From contig NC_039358.1 of the NCBI RefSeq assembly GCF_003573695.1, positions 238,024,345 to 238,088,344 of the forward strand: 64,000 nucleotides of DNA. Reading direction: 5' to 3'. Source of the stretch: Papaver somniferum. Its lineage: Eukaryota; Streptophyta; Magnoliopsida; Ranunculales; Papaveraceae. The position numbers and the translations under genes are program-made. The stretch's first letter is position 1, and each line of letters opens with the position of its first letter. This document shows, in pieces, positions 23,435 to 35,638 of the stretch. The notes beneath the pieces are model-generated. The model worked only from the letters and a program-made list of their open reading frames with translations. It did not search any database and was not told the DNA's origin.

Positions 23435-25047
23435 ATGGAGCTTTTTTCTTACAATCTCCTTCTACTACTCCCTCTTATCTTCCTTCCTCTATACTTCCTC
23501 ATCAAAATCAAAGGTAGCAACAAAGGTAACAATCCTCCTGGTCCTCCAAAACTTCCAATCATTGGGTAATTTACATCAACTAGGCAAACCTCCTCATCGC
23601 ATTCTACACAAACTATCCCAAAAATATGGCCCCGCTATGTATCTACAACTAGGCAATATTCCCACAATCATAATCACAGCAGCCGAGGCCGCCGAACAAG
23701 TCTTAAATACACATGATCTTGATTTTTGTAGTAGACCTCATTTGGCTGGTCCGAAACGTCTTACATATAATTACTTAGATATTGCTTATGGTCCTTATAG
23801 TGAGTATTGGAAAGAGATGCGAAAAACAGGTGTTCTTGAACTTTGAAGTACCAAAAGAGTCCAATCTTTTGCGGTAATTCGAGAGGAAGAAGTTTCAGTT
23901 GTGATTGATTCTATCTCTTCTACTGCTTCTAATTCTACTGAACCTATTGATGTTTATAAAATATCGATAAATTTATTAGAAAAGATTCTATCAAGGGCAG
24001 CTTTCGGTAAAACATTCCAAAATAGAGATCAAGTTAGTGATGGTAGACTTCAGGAAATCCTTGACGATACCATGGAGGCACTCAGTGGTTTTTCAGCGTC
24101 TGACTATTTTCCTAGTGTAGGTTGGATTATTGATAGGATCAGTGAGTGAATTGAGAAATGCTTTGATGAATTCAACCCTGAGAGAAAGAAAGCCGAACAT
24201 GAAGATCTCATAGATGTTATGCTGAAAATCGAGGAGGAGGGAACGAGTCCTATTCGTCTCACTAATGATCGTATCAAAGCAATTCTTGCGGTACGTAGTT
24301 TCCTCTAATTCAATCTACATCTGTAAATGATTACTTTATCACCTTAATATTGGCCGATTGGAGTCACTCGTAGAGGTAACCATGAGTTCAGAATCAAGAA
24401 GTGTTTAATTACTTTTTTCCTTGGATATATATTATTTGCTTTAAGCGAGCTTCTAATGCGATAGAAATCTTATATTCAGGATGTATTTGTTGGTGGAATA
24501 GAGCCAACTGCAGTAACTATGAATGACGGAACTGATTAAGAATCCAGAAGCAATGAAAAAAGTGCAAGAAGAGATTAGAAGCTATGTGGGATCAAAAGGG
24601 AAGGTACAAGAAAACGACCTTCATCAGTTCTTATACCTAAAAATGGTGGTTAAAGAGACACTCCGACTACACATACCGGGACCACTGTTGATTCCAAGAG
24701 AAACTACAAAGCATCATGTTATTGGCGGATATGATATATACCCCAAAACAAGGATCATATTAAATGCATGGGCTATAGTGAGAAATCCAGAGTATTGGGA
24801 CAAGCCAGAGGAATTCATCCCAGAGAGGTTTAAAAATTGCTCTATTGATGTGGGAGGACAAAATCTTAATTTCATACCTTTCGGCTCAGGTCGAAGGGGT
24901 TGCTCTGGAATGAATATGGCACTAATATCTATAGAGCTTTTCCTGGCCAATCTATTATACTGCTTTAACTGGGATTTGCCGGAAGGCATGAAAAAGGAAG
25001 ACATAAATATGGAGGAATCGACGGGGCTTAGTGCTAATAAGAAATAA
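23435..25047 (+). pseudogene. cytochrome P450, CYP71-type, two exons, inactivated
   Basis: The start (MELFSYNLLLLLPLIFLPLY) is a membrane anchor followed by PPGPPKLPIIG. The frame breaks at 23564-23569 and then continues as NLHQLGKPPHRILHKLSQKY. In-frame TGA codons follow at 23844-23846 (after KTGVLEL) and 24147-24149 (after WIIDRISE). Exon 1 ends at about 24291 (AILA, GT). Exon 2 starts near 24480 with DVFVGGIEPTAVT, the I-helix with Pro where Thr is usual, and a small deletion near 24520-24526 shifts the frame. KETLR, PERF and the haem loop PFGSGRRGCSG are present. The C-terminus stops at LSANKK, about ten residues short of the usual end. An intact enzyme would be an ER-bound mono-oxygenase of specialised metabolism. 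Confidence 0.92.
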
Positions 25048-25293
25048 AATTTTGTTGTCTTTCAGTGAAATTAAAATTAACCTGCATCTCACACAATTGT
25101 TCTTCATAGTAGAATTCAACATAGTGAAAAGCATACCTGTCTTGGGTTTTCCCAAGTGCCTTCGCCAGAGTGTGCATACTTTTCTGCATTGTAAGATGGA
25201 TTCGATACCAGTCTTTGTGTTCTTGGGTAATCGATTTAGTATTTCTAGTACGATATCTGAATTCATATTCTCCATTAATACGGACAGCTTCAA
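25040..25293 (-). pseudogene. F-box gene copy B, truncated
   Basis: The minus strand encodes MENMNSDIVLEILNRLPKN and QCRKVCTLWRRHLGKPKTG, an F-box that would bind SKP1 in an SCF ubiquitin ligase. After the F-box the frame shifts; the other frame (CEMQVNFNFTERQQNF) continues the match to copy A (GEMVNFNGTERLHNG). Similarity ends at about 25040, exactly where the convergent P450 pseudogene loses its last codons. Confidence 0.78.
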
Positions 25294-25845
25294 TTTTGTG
25301 TCTTCTCCACAAAGCCAGCTCCCAATTGATTATGATTGATTCTTCTTTCAGCCCGACTGGCAAAAACGCCCGATCCATGAAACTTACAGGTAGTATCTGG
25401 AATTTCTTGTTTGTCTCTCCACCCGCTGCCATCACCAAGAGTGTAAACCTGGACGCGTTGTATACGAATCCTTACAACCTTGTACTTGGAATGACAATAC
25501 CCAAATCCAGAATAACTACAAAATTCACCCATATTGGGAACACGAATACGAAGCGTGGTAACACACCAAACCATTGCAAGAACCAACCAAGTGGAAGCAA
25601 CAACCATTATGTAGTCTTTCAGTGCCATTAAAGTTAACCATCTCACCCGATTGTTCTCCTTAGTAGAGTTCGTCAGGTCCTTTATCAGGCAAGATTGAGA
25701 TAAGCGTACCTGTCTTTGTTTTCCCGAAAAGACTTCGCCAGGTTCTGCATACTTTTCTGCATTGCGAGAAGGATTCGATACCTGTATTGTTCTTGGGTAA
25801 TCGAGATACTATTTCTTGAACCGTATCTGAATTTAATTTTTCCAT
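25290..25845 (-). pseudogene. F-box gene copy A with F-box-associated region, inactivated
   Basis: The start at 25845 gives MEKLNSDTVQEIVSRLPKNN and SQCRKVCRTWRSLFGKTKTG. A stop at 25660-25662 follows DELY, where copy B has a readable codon. Downstream, in shifted frames, are SCNGLVCYH and YKVVRIRIQRVQVYTLGDGS, which are typical of F-box-associated (FBA) proteins. The copy ends at about 25290 and copy B begins at once, so the two lie head-to-tail. Function of an intact version: substrate recognition in an SCF complex; target unknown. Confidence 0.78.
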
Positions 25846-26487
25846 GGTTTCCCTTTGATTCCGGCTACATCGTCTAGGGTACCATAAAAACTCCACAAAG
25901 TGATAATTCTATGCTTGTTCTTCTGTGATTCTCGTTGTATTGTACAGTTAGGGTTTCTTGTCAAGCAAGGTGCAACTAGTTGAGTCTATAATAAGAGATG
26001 TTCTTATTCAACCGGGCCCCCATTATCCGAAGGCCCAGTAGTTGTAAACTGTTAGGGTGTGAGTGCACCTTGGTACAACCAGGAGGAGGTAGCAGTAACA
26101 AAATAAAAGTACTCTCAAACACCAGGATTCAATGAAGAAAGCAAGAAATTCAGATAGATAGTCACAGCAAGAAATAAATTACAAACATAATTATTAAGAG
26201 TGAAACACTCCCGGAAATACAAAATGAAAATCATAATTAATCAAATCTGTTTTTGGAAAAATATGAAATTCAATGGTCACATAGTTCACCACATAGGGTT
26301 TTTAGCGTCATACTAATAATTTACTTACTAATGAATGTAAACATCATCATAAAAGCAGCATACATGTTTAGGGCAAATCACACTTACATGTATGAAGTAC
26401 CGGATATCTACTTATACTCCTACATATTTATATCATATATAGTTTGATAATACTTGCACCGCGGCCGCCACCACTATCATCAAATTT
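25846..26487. other. F-box upstream region and 3' flank of the JAZ gene
   Basis: 25900-26060 resembles 2240-2370 (upstream of the first F-box fragment), including the ACCGGGCC block. The rest is AT-rich and contains a NotI-like GCGGCCGC at 26460. No gene seen. Confidence 0.5.
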
Positions 26488-29400
26488 TTACTCTTTCATC
26501 TTCTTGTTCTCTACACCTTCAGACCCATTTGCATAAGGTGACACTGTAACCAACCTGCAGTTTTGTTCAAATGATTTCCCCCTAATCAAAAGCAAATTTT
26601 TAATAAGAAAATTTCAGAGACTTGTATAGGCCCAAATCACAATGATCAATCATAAATAATAGAATGTCAGTTGCCCAAACACATGGTACAGGCATATTAT
26701 CGACCTCAAGAATCTCGTTCAATTTTCAACGTCATCCCAAGGACATGATGAACGAAAAAAACCTTCTCCGGCAGTTTCCTAGATTGTAATGCATTGTATA
26801 AGCTCACACACAAATGACTATAAGCATGGCTGTCGCCTGTCGGTCGTGGTTATGAAAGTACGTTATATGTAGGTTAATTTTGTCGGTGACAAGGCCTTAA
26901 AGGAGTCGGACGCTAAGTAATGAAAGTTGCCATAGCTATCAATATCTATCAACTAGGCACATGTTTTAAATCTGAGCCTATTAGCTGCCAATTCTATCTT
27001 ACTTTTGAAAAATAAAGAATATGACCCTACCTGTTTTTTCTCTGGAAAATTTAACATTACTATGCTTTAAATCTTTTAGCACGCTTGTGTTTTTGAGTAC
27101 AATCTGTGATAATTTTCTCTTCTTCTTGCTAAGAGCTAATTATGGTGTTCAAAACATTTTTTAGATAAGAAAATGAGCTGAGGTCAAACAAAAACTTTGG
27201 CCCTTAGTAAACAAGAGCTTTGCTACATACACCGAATCGGTAGCCGCTGAAGAGGGAATGGACGGTCCTGCTGTGACCCTTAACATTGGGATTGGAAGTG
27301 GGGCATGAGGCCGCACTTCTTCGGTGTATTTATACTTTCCGAATAAACAAAGAGTGCACGGAGAAAACAGTTCAAATGAGGGGACACAAACAAGTGGAAT
27401 ATGGCATGTTGTTTGATGGAAACAAAATAAAGTAAATGGAATTTTCATCACTAAAGTACACATCACAAATCACAATTCAAATTTCTTTGTTACCCAATTG
27501 GATTAAATTGAACAAAATATCATGAATCATGTTCTCCCAAAGAAGAAGAAGTTTTTTCAAAAAATTTTGTACTCAATTGAATTATTAAAACAACAAGTGT
27601 GACAAAAAATTGGATTAAACAAAAACTTTCAAATTCCAATATCAATCACGTTTTTATTCTTTTGGAGATTATGATTGGTTACTTTCCACACATTCATGAT
27701 AGTCTTATACCATTAAAGGACCAACTGCTTCAACAAAAAAAAATTTAAAAAAATAATGGACAGCTTGATTAAACACTGCAACTTGTGTAGGTTTTGGAGA
27801 AAAATAGTGTCTTAATCTTATCCCAAAGACATGTATGGTTGGAAACCTATTTATGGCACATAGAATTTAACCAAACAAAACCAAAACTACCTTCACCATA
27901 CCATTCATATATAGTGGGCCAAAAGAATGTGACATTATGACAAATTTTGGGAAGATTGATTTAAGAAAACGCGTATGCATATCTTAAAAGCAAGGTGTAT
28001 ATATGATACAGTTGCACAGTTTTGCCCATTAAACACCCAAAACACTGGTATTGTTTTCTCACATCAAATTGATTGAAAATCCAACTCGAGTGATATCAAA
28101 ATCATATTCAAGTGCTATTGCAGACCACATAAACCACAATATATGCCCAATAAGAGGAAAATACAACAACTAAGTTTCCAGTGATAAATGTTTGATAAAG
28201 TAACAATTTCTTTGTGCCGGAGGATCCAAGTATATGCACACTCACTCCGTTAAAGAATTTAATTTGATAATTTTAATGGACTGGCCAAGTGACTAAGTAG
28301 TTAAGTGATCAAGTGTGAAGTATGTTGTTCAGTGTTACACAGTCGCCGAACAAATTACCGAAATCGTATGGAATGATGAGTCAGGTAAACATTAGTTACA
28401 AAGTGTGCACAAAATTAAACTCGTACAGTATTTATGGTTGAATAACGCGTGAAAGAGGGTAATTTAGTCTGATTAAGGTATTAATTCATTAATTACTTAA
28501 TTTTAAATTTCTCTGACCAAAACGTGACAAAATGGAGTATGATTAATTCTTACTGATGGCTTCGGTGGTTGGGAAGGTAAAGATAGGAAGAAGTAGAAGA
28601 AAACCAGGAAACAAAAGAAAAGAAACGTTTTTTATGGAAAGTAATAATAAAGTAAGCCACCGGCATTGTTTAGAATCCCGTGACGATGCATGTGACTAAA
28701 GTGCGCATGGTAGGTTAAGTCTAAGCATCTTCACTGCAGAAATAGTAAAAAAACAAGTAAATGGAATTTCTACTGACCTTTCCTTGCGCTTCTCAAGAAA
28801 TCTCTGCAACGACTTCTTTCTAGCGATTGGTAAATCTGTGAAGAATTCCAACAAAAGTTTGAGAAAAGTCAAGGTTATCGTGGTTTCAGTTACAGCTGAC
28901 TCGTCTGACTCGTCTTAAAATACTTCCAAATGAATACCCTAAAACCATATAACTAGTTTAGTCATATATGCATTTTGTTTGGTCATTAAGTGACTACAAT
29001 CTATGAATTTCGGATCAGAGCTCATATATGATTCAATCTTCAAATTAAGATGTCGAGCAAGCAAAAACAAACTATCCTGCTGCTTTTAATCAAACAAATG
29101 GCTGCTATTTTTTTTTCACAAAAACACTATTCATGGCCGAAATTTAGCTGATTTTCTACTGAGTTGTCTATATCAGTGAGTTATATTGTTCTATTAGATC
29201 AGACAATTGTTCCACCAATCATATGCACATGTCTTTGATTATGAATCAGACATTCTATTTTACAAAATTCTAAAACAAATCTATGCAGTAATTAACAAAA
29301 AATCAAACAGTATAACTACACTATATCAGTTCCTTTCCAAGGTTCAAGAAAAAATTTCATGGCCGTTTTTGATACAAATCCTTGCTTCAATATGCTCAGG

Positions 29401-30447
29401 TCACTAACTAGTCAAAAACGCGTCTAGTATTCAGGTTGAGTGTGCCGTATTTGAGTCAGACAATACCACTAATCCAAAACCTAAACTAGCCTTCCTAATT
29501 AACAAAATGATTTAGATTGACTGATTGAGTAACACAACATGACTAATCCAAAGCCTAAACTAGTTCACTAGGCTACCTAATTGACAAATGAATCAGATTG
29601 AGTCAGACAAAACTAAACACTACCATTATCTATCAGAGAAACACTAATTGACTAACCTCCTCCATTGAGTTTCTCAAGTAGTGCTTTTCTTTCAAGGCTT
29701 GAAGTTGAAGCACTGAGTTTCGGATCAACCGATTCAACAACGGCATCAGCAGCACAAGCAGAAGCTTTATTTGCAACAGCTCCTTCTTCAGCGATCCTCA
29801 TTATCATCTCCGCCTAAATTCAATCAATTCGAAAAAATCCCCAAATTCAATTTATAAATCCAAATCAAACCAAAAATTGAAATCAATTAAGAACTTGATT
29901 ACTAATTAATCGAATTAAACCTTATCAGCAGGCATATCAAACACACAGACTTTTCCATTGTAGAAAATCGTCAGAGGAGTTGAAACCATTCCTGGTGTTA
30001 AATTCTCAGAACCATTTCTGTATCCCCAAAAAGAAAAAAAAAATCAAAATCATTAAAATTTTACTTTTCCCCAAAATTCATCAATTAATAGAGTTAAGAT
30101 CGAATTAAATTACCTGATTGGATTATAAACAGGTAGTGGGGGGAAGTTCTCAGTTGATTTCCCATCAATTACAGTCTTCAACAACTGCGGATTGATTTTT
30201 GAGATTGCAGTTTGAACACCTGAAATTAAAAAAAAAATAAAAAAAAATATCAGAAAATTGAAAATTGAAATTACGGAAATAAAAATCAGATCAGGAACTG
30301 AGATTCATTGGTACCGTTGGTGTTGTTTTGTTGAAGAAGTTTCTGGAACTGAGATTGGGATGATGAGGAAGATGAATTTCCTCCTGATCCTTTGTTTTCC
30401 ATACCGAAGAAATCGAGTTCCAGTGATGCTCCTGCTCCTGACATCAT
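26488..30447 (-). CDS. JAZ/TIFY jasmonate-signalling repressor, JAZ10 (TIFY9)-like
   Basis: Six exons by GT-AG signals: 30447-30315, 30219-30114, 30017-29921, 29813-29657, 28835-28778 and 26554-26488. They sum to 618 nt with no stop, giving 205 aa. The N-terminus (ASLELDFFGME, then FQKLL) and TAISKINPQLLKTVI (about 48-62) match the start of JAZ10. The TIFY motif (LTIFYNGKVCVF, residues 95-106) should mediate dimerisation and NINJA binding. The Jas motif DLPIARKKSLQRFLEKRKER (165-184) carries the LPIAR degron for COI1-jasmonate and the MYC-binding helix. The tail LVTVSPY follows an intron at the Jas position, as in JAZ10. No EAR motif is seen. The protein would act in the nucleus to repress MYC-type factors. 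Two starts (ATGATG) are adjacent. Splice sites are inferred. This is the one host gene here without a lesion. Confidence 0.9.
26600..27490. repeat. segment in the JAZ last intron duplicated at 2.5-3.1 kb
   Basis: The last intron (26555-28777, about 2.2 kb) has blocks shared in order with 2.5-3.1 kb. They include ATCTCGTTCAATTTTCAACG near 26712, AAGCTCACACACAAATGACT near 26806, and AACAGTTCAAATGAGGGGAC near 27367. Confidence 0.65.
27491..28777. other. remainder of the JAZ last intron; nothing further seen
   Basis: AT-rich intron sequence on the side next to the Jas-motif exon. No open frame of note and no terminal repeats recognised. Confidence 0.4.
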
Positions 30448-30929
30448 TTAGTGATTACTGTTCTTGGATTGATTGTTGATTTTCTAGTGAGAGATGAGAT
30501 TTAATAGATTGGTGGGAATATTTAAACACAGGTTTTTATAAGAACAAACTTCATTGAATGAATTCTTTTCCTTCCTTCAAAAGAGGGAAAAATTTATTAA
30601 TATTTATATAGGGAGGATGGCCTGCTTCTGTTTTAGACCATGTGCTGTATCACGATTACTATACGTATTTTTGTACTCTGCCCACTTGGAGGATACCCTT
30701 GACTGTGTACTTCTTATCTTGTTCTCTATATATACAAGGGTTAAACTTGAAGATTAAAAAAAAAAACAAAAACAAAAAAGAAGTAAGAACTCTCCAGATT
30801 ATTATTATTATTATTATTATTATTATTTTATTTTATTTTTATAAAATAAGATTTCATCAAAATAGCGAGAATTACATCAAGAGCACAATCATTTAATACT
30901 GGGGAAACGTTTTTCCGGATATTTGATTT
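30448..30929. other. JAZ gene upstream region with an ATT microsatellite
   Basis: The minus strand has a TTTAAATA stretch about 75-85 bp upstream of the start codons, a possible TATA box. A trinucleotide run (ATT, about ten units) lies at 30800-30827 followed by ATTTT repeats. No G-box (CACGTG) was found here. Confidence 0.4.
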
Positions 30930-32330
30930 TTATTTACTAAAAGTTTAAAATTAATATGGGTGGGTGGGGAGCTATATCCCAACCAAAATTACCAGAATTT
31001 TTTTTTTGTTTTTTAGCTGATGTATCCGCTACTGCGTTACCTTTTTTGAGAAAAAAAAAATGAAACCTAAAAAAAATTTCACGGAGTCCTACTTTTCGTT
31101 CATCTTTCTCCAAAATAGCTTCATTGCTCCAAGACATAGTTGTTGAAGAGCCATCAAGGTGTTTGATTAAGTTTTCAGAATCCTACTCTTGAAAGTAGGA
31201 AGTTTCTTCTCCTCTTCCCAAATTGTCGCCTGCAACAGTCCTAATGTCTCTGCTTCTTGCAGATCTAAACAATCTGATGGTCATGCTCTTCCTCTTTCAA
31301 ATGAGCATGTATCATGTTTTAGGATTAGTGCAAAACTTGATGGCAAAGAATCATATATCCAGGTTGCATTTAAATTAATTTTTAGTTTATTTCTGATTAG
31401 ATATGACCTTGAAATATTCTTTGGTTCCATCCCGTCAGCATTTGGTTTTAATGTTTTCTTTTTTCCTAATCTGATAATCTACATGTCGTTGGCTTTCCTT
31501 GGCTAGTCGGTGTGGAGTTTAATGACTCCCTTAGAAGGTTTCGTTTCATTTTGTTTTCCAGATAAACCACATTTTAGTTGAAAGTAATTCCAATGAAATA
31601 ACATCATTCGAGGTTTGGAACCAGCCTTTACAGATATTTACAATTTTAGTAGTATTTGATAAATTTATTTGAAGAGGGTTTGGGCCTAATTCTCAAACAG
31701 CTTTAGAAAATGAGCAATGTCAAAAAAAAAAATGTTTGATTGTTTCTTCATGTTCACTAGAGAAGGTAAATTTAGGATTGATATCCTTAATTAGACCCTT
31801 CAGCTTTGAATTAGTAGATAATGCATTTTGTAAACGTCTCCACGTAAAAAAAAAAAATCCTGGGTGATATATACTTCTAATTTCCATAGAAATTTCCAAA
31901 AAGTGTCATCTAATAAAAGATATGAGTTATTCCAAATATCACATAGCTTATCGGGATAGATTTGACTGTGAAGTCTCCTGTCGTAGTTCATTTTCATCTC
32001 AGACTACCTATTTTTAGAAGATTAGATCTATTCGAGAATAAATTGATTTGGCACATTCTATGTGCTATGTTTTCAGGGAAAGAAGCAAGATTTAGAGTTA
32101 CATTCCATTTTTTGTATCCATATCTATCAATTCACCTACTAGAGTTAGATGACATTGGTATTAGTTTTAAAATCTAATAAGGATTCACGTAGGCTGGGTA
32201 TCCAGTTATCATCCCATAAGTTAATACTTTTTCCATCCCCTACTTCCCATATACTATTATCTTCTACTAACCTCAACTTTTTACATATGCATTTCAAAGC
32301 CATGGACATTTTTCTGGTGCTTTAGCTCTA
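30930..32330 (-). pseudogene. LINE (non-LTR retrotransposon) 3' coding fragment
   Basis: From right to left the minus strand encodes SIWEVGDGKSINLWDDNWIP (about 32.2 kb), the zf-RVT region (FWKFLWKLEV, VYKMHYLL; 31.8-31.95 kb), and an RNase H-like region (QEAETLGLLQATIWEE at about 31.2 kb, then MSWSNEAILEKDER and KGNAVADTSAKK). Stops and frame changes run through it. Reverse transcriptase and endonuclease are absent. Confidence 0.75.
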
Positions 32331-33022
32331 ATAGCTGACTTATTTCTAAAATATGTTTAGGACCCCGAGTTTGGGCCAAAAGAAAGTTAGGTTGTTTTAG
32401 TAGTCTCCAAACAAGGAACAGATAGGTAAATATATTTGTCACGGAAAGAAATAAGGGAAATACCTCATCACCGAAAGAAAAAAAAAAATTTTGAATTCAA
32501 ATTTCCGGTATCATTACCTAATAATTTTAATTTTTTTACGTTAAACATCAAATTACCGAACTCACAACCAGTCTCTACTGACTACCATCATCCTACGAGG
32601 AGGGGATAGGAATCCATGGCGGAACTTGTAGTTACAAGTTATATTTAGGATTTCATTTCCAAACAAATGTGTTGCTCTTTTGACTACATAATTGAATTAA
32701 ACATGGGTATTATCCGACCCTCGCTTTGTGGACACTCTCCTCTGGTAAAAAAATTTATTTTTTTTGAACATAGAAAAATTTATTAGAAAAAGAAAGGAGG
32801 AAAAGGAAAGAAGCAAAAGGGGGACATAAAGCCAAAACCTCCTGAAGAAGGATGGGCAGAAAATCAAATATGAGCTGAAAATCGAAAAATTAGGTCAACA
32901 AGCTCATGCAAATTTCAATCGCAAACTCTTTTCAGGAGCTTTCAAGTAAATTCCTTGTTTTGATTTAGCAATTTTTTCTTGTAACCACACAAAACACACT
33001 GAAAAACATCGGATGGTGGAGA
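32331..33022. other. spacer between two opposed LINE fragments
   Basis: AT-rich, with A/T runs and a purine-rich stretch (32775-32830). May contain LINE remnants. No coding signal. Confidence 0.35.
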
Positions 33023-35620
33023 ATGAGTATCTTCAACCACTATGTCCTCGAGTTCATCATATTCATTATTGCACTAAGAATTTCTAAGAGTATGAAAGGT
33101 TTTGCGGACTTCATTATTGAGCATGATCTTATTGATCTTTCTTTAAAGGAAGCAAGACACACTTGGTCTAACAATCAATCTAATCATATCATGTGTATAC
33201 TAGATAGATTCCTTCTTTCTCCTTCTTTTGAGCTTCAATATCCCATTTCTTCTCAACTTGCCAAACCTAGACCTACTTGTGATCATATCCTAATTCTCTT
33301 AGACCTTTCTGACCCTTCTCGGGGTCCCTCCACTTTCAAAATTTAAGTTATGTGGTTTCTAGAGAATGGTTTTGTTGAAATGTTAAAGGTTTGGTGGAAC
33401 TCTTTTTGTTTTGCAAGTAGTCCTAGTTGTATCCTACGGATGAAACTGAAAGCACTAAAAGAAAAACTGAATGAATGGAACAAAGAGACTTTTGGGCATA
33501 CACCATCTAAATTGAATAACATTCTTTCATAAATTCAAGCACTTGACGCCGCAGCTGAAGACACTCCATTACCTGAAGCAAAAGTGTTGGAAAAATTAAA
33601 TACACGGCTGAATTTGAGAAAATATCTCTTATGGAAGAGCTTTCTTGGAGAATTAAATAAAAAACCAAATGGATTCAGGAGGGTGACATAAATACAACAC
33701 ACTTCATGAGGACAACAACTGCAAAGAGAAGGTGTAATATAATTAGACAACTTTATATATATGGGTCTCTTACATTTGATATGTCTCAACTTCAAGAACA
33801 TATTGTTTCTTTATATAAGAACCTATTTATTAAAGAAAACATTATAAGACCTGTACTTGATTATATCGTGTTTGATTTCATTAGTTCTAATGAAGCTGTT
33901 ATTCTAGAGGCTTGTTTCACTGAAGAAGAAGTTTATTTTGCAATCAAAGATCTAGCTCAAGATAAGGCACCTGGGCCTGATGGGTATCCTATTATGTTTT
34001 TTCAAAAGCGCTGGTGCTTTCTCAAAAAACACATAATGGATACAATTCAAGACTTTTTGTCAAGTGATACTATAGACACTAGACATAATTCTACTTTCAT
34101 ATTTTTTGTCTCAAAAAAAGATTATATATATAAAGACTATTAAGGATTATAGGCCTATTTTCTTACTCACTAGTGGCTATAAAATGATTTCAAAAGTCTT
34201 GGCTTCGAGACTAACATTCCAATGGACAAGTTAATATTTCAGGTACAATGTGCGTGTAGACAGATAACAAATGGTATTTTGATTTCCAATGAGTTGGTAG
34301 TTTCAAGAATTACTTCAACAAAGCCAGGTATCATTTGTAAGATTGATCTAGAGAAAGCATTTGATGGATATAACTGGAAATATCTTGAAATGGTGTTGAA
34401 AAAAATGGGTTTTAGTTCAAAGTGGTGCAAACGGGTAAGGTTTTGTTGTTATACATCTTGCTCTTCAGTTCTTATCAATGCGTCTTCATTTGGCTACTTC
34501 AAAATCTCAAGAGGATTGAAACAAGGAGATCATATCTCTCTATTGCTTTTTTAATATTGCAATATTGGAAGGATTTTTTAGGTATATGGATAAAGCAGCT
34601 AACTTGAATTTATTCAGTGGTTTTTAGTTAAGGAGAATGGTCTGGTTAAAAATCATCTCCATTATGCTGATGATATTATTTTCTTCTTAGAAAATAACAA
34701 ACAATAATTACTTAAATTGTTCTTTACAATCTCTTGCTTTGATCTTATTTCAGGTTTGAAGCTAAATACTTTAAGACAAGACTCATACCAATTGATGATT
34801 GTCCCAAATTATCTTCTTGGGCTTTGGAGATTGGATATGCCACTGATTCATTACCATTTCAGTACTCAGTATGCCCTTAATTAGGTTCCAAAAAAAAACT
34901 CAAAACCTATATGGGATCCAGTTATGGATAAATTTGATGATAAGCTTTCTCTTTGGAATCAATGCTCTTACTCAAAAGGTTGTAAGTTGACTTTCCTAAA
35001 ATGTATACTTACTTCTCTACCTCTATATTACTTCTTCTTATTCAAAGATCTTTTTTCAATCATTCAACAATTTGAAAATGAAATGAGAGTCTTTCTTTGG
35101 GCACATAATTAAGCCATGCTCTAAATGTTCTCATCTGATAAATTATAAGTTAGTTTGTGCTTCTAAGTCTAGAGGAGATCTGGGAGTTTTGAATATAAAG
35201 TGATGAATACAACACTTTTATCTAAGTGGTGTTGGAGATTTGGTGTACAAAAATCCATCTTTGGTACAAGATTATTGAGGATAAATTTGGTTCTGATACT
35301 TCTTATTGGATTTCTGGTAAAGTTAACTCTCCTTTAGTATTTCATGTTGGAAAACTATTACAAAAGAGAGGTTCTTAATAGATAAAAATTCAAGTTTTGA
35401 TATTCATAATGGTAAAAGGACATCCTTTTGGTATGATAACTGGACTGGGGATAGAACTTTAATGGTAAACTTCCCTGATTTGTTCAAGTTATCTAAAGAC
35501 AAACACTCTACAGTTGTTGCTCATATTTTTGAGACTCACAGCTGGGTTTTCGATTTTGAAAGAGCTCTAAATGATAACGAAATTGATCAGTTTACTATTA
35601 TTTTATCACAAATAGGATCA
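33023..35620 (+). pseudogene. LINE/L1-type ORF2: endonuclease end, reverse transcriptase, C-terminal part
   Basis: Order on the plus strand: endonuclease tail (LIDLSLKEARHTWSNNQSNH, CDHILI), linker (KLNEWNKETFGH), reverse transcriptase with KDLAQDKAPGPDGYPIMFF (33.95 kb), KPGIICKIDLEKAFDGYNWK (34.3 kb), RGLKQGDHISLLLF and HYADDII (34.67 kb, the catalytic YADD). It ends with NGKRTSFWYDNWTGDRTL and FERALNDNEIDQF. Several frameshifts and stops separate the blocks. The frame is cut at 35620 by an LTR element and resumes at about 38.3 kb. L1-type ORF2 nicks DNA and copies its RNA into the nick; this copy is dead. Confidence 0.9.
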
Positions 35621-35638
35621 CCCCCCCCCCCCCCCCCC
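35621..35638 (+). repeat. run of 18 C at the LTR/LINE junction
   Basis: An uninterrupted C-tract lies between LINE coding sequence and the 5' LTR. The matching junction on the other side of the insertion reads CCTCCACACACACACC, so the tract may be an expanded form of the target. Length is prone to sequencing error. Confidence 0.8.

Noticed and set aside
23435..30447. Terpene synthase, P450, F-box and JAZ as a biosynthetic gene cluster
   Set aside because: Terpene synthase and P450 are both pseudogenes 17 kb apart with a transposon complex between them, so present-day clustering has no support.
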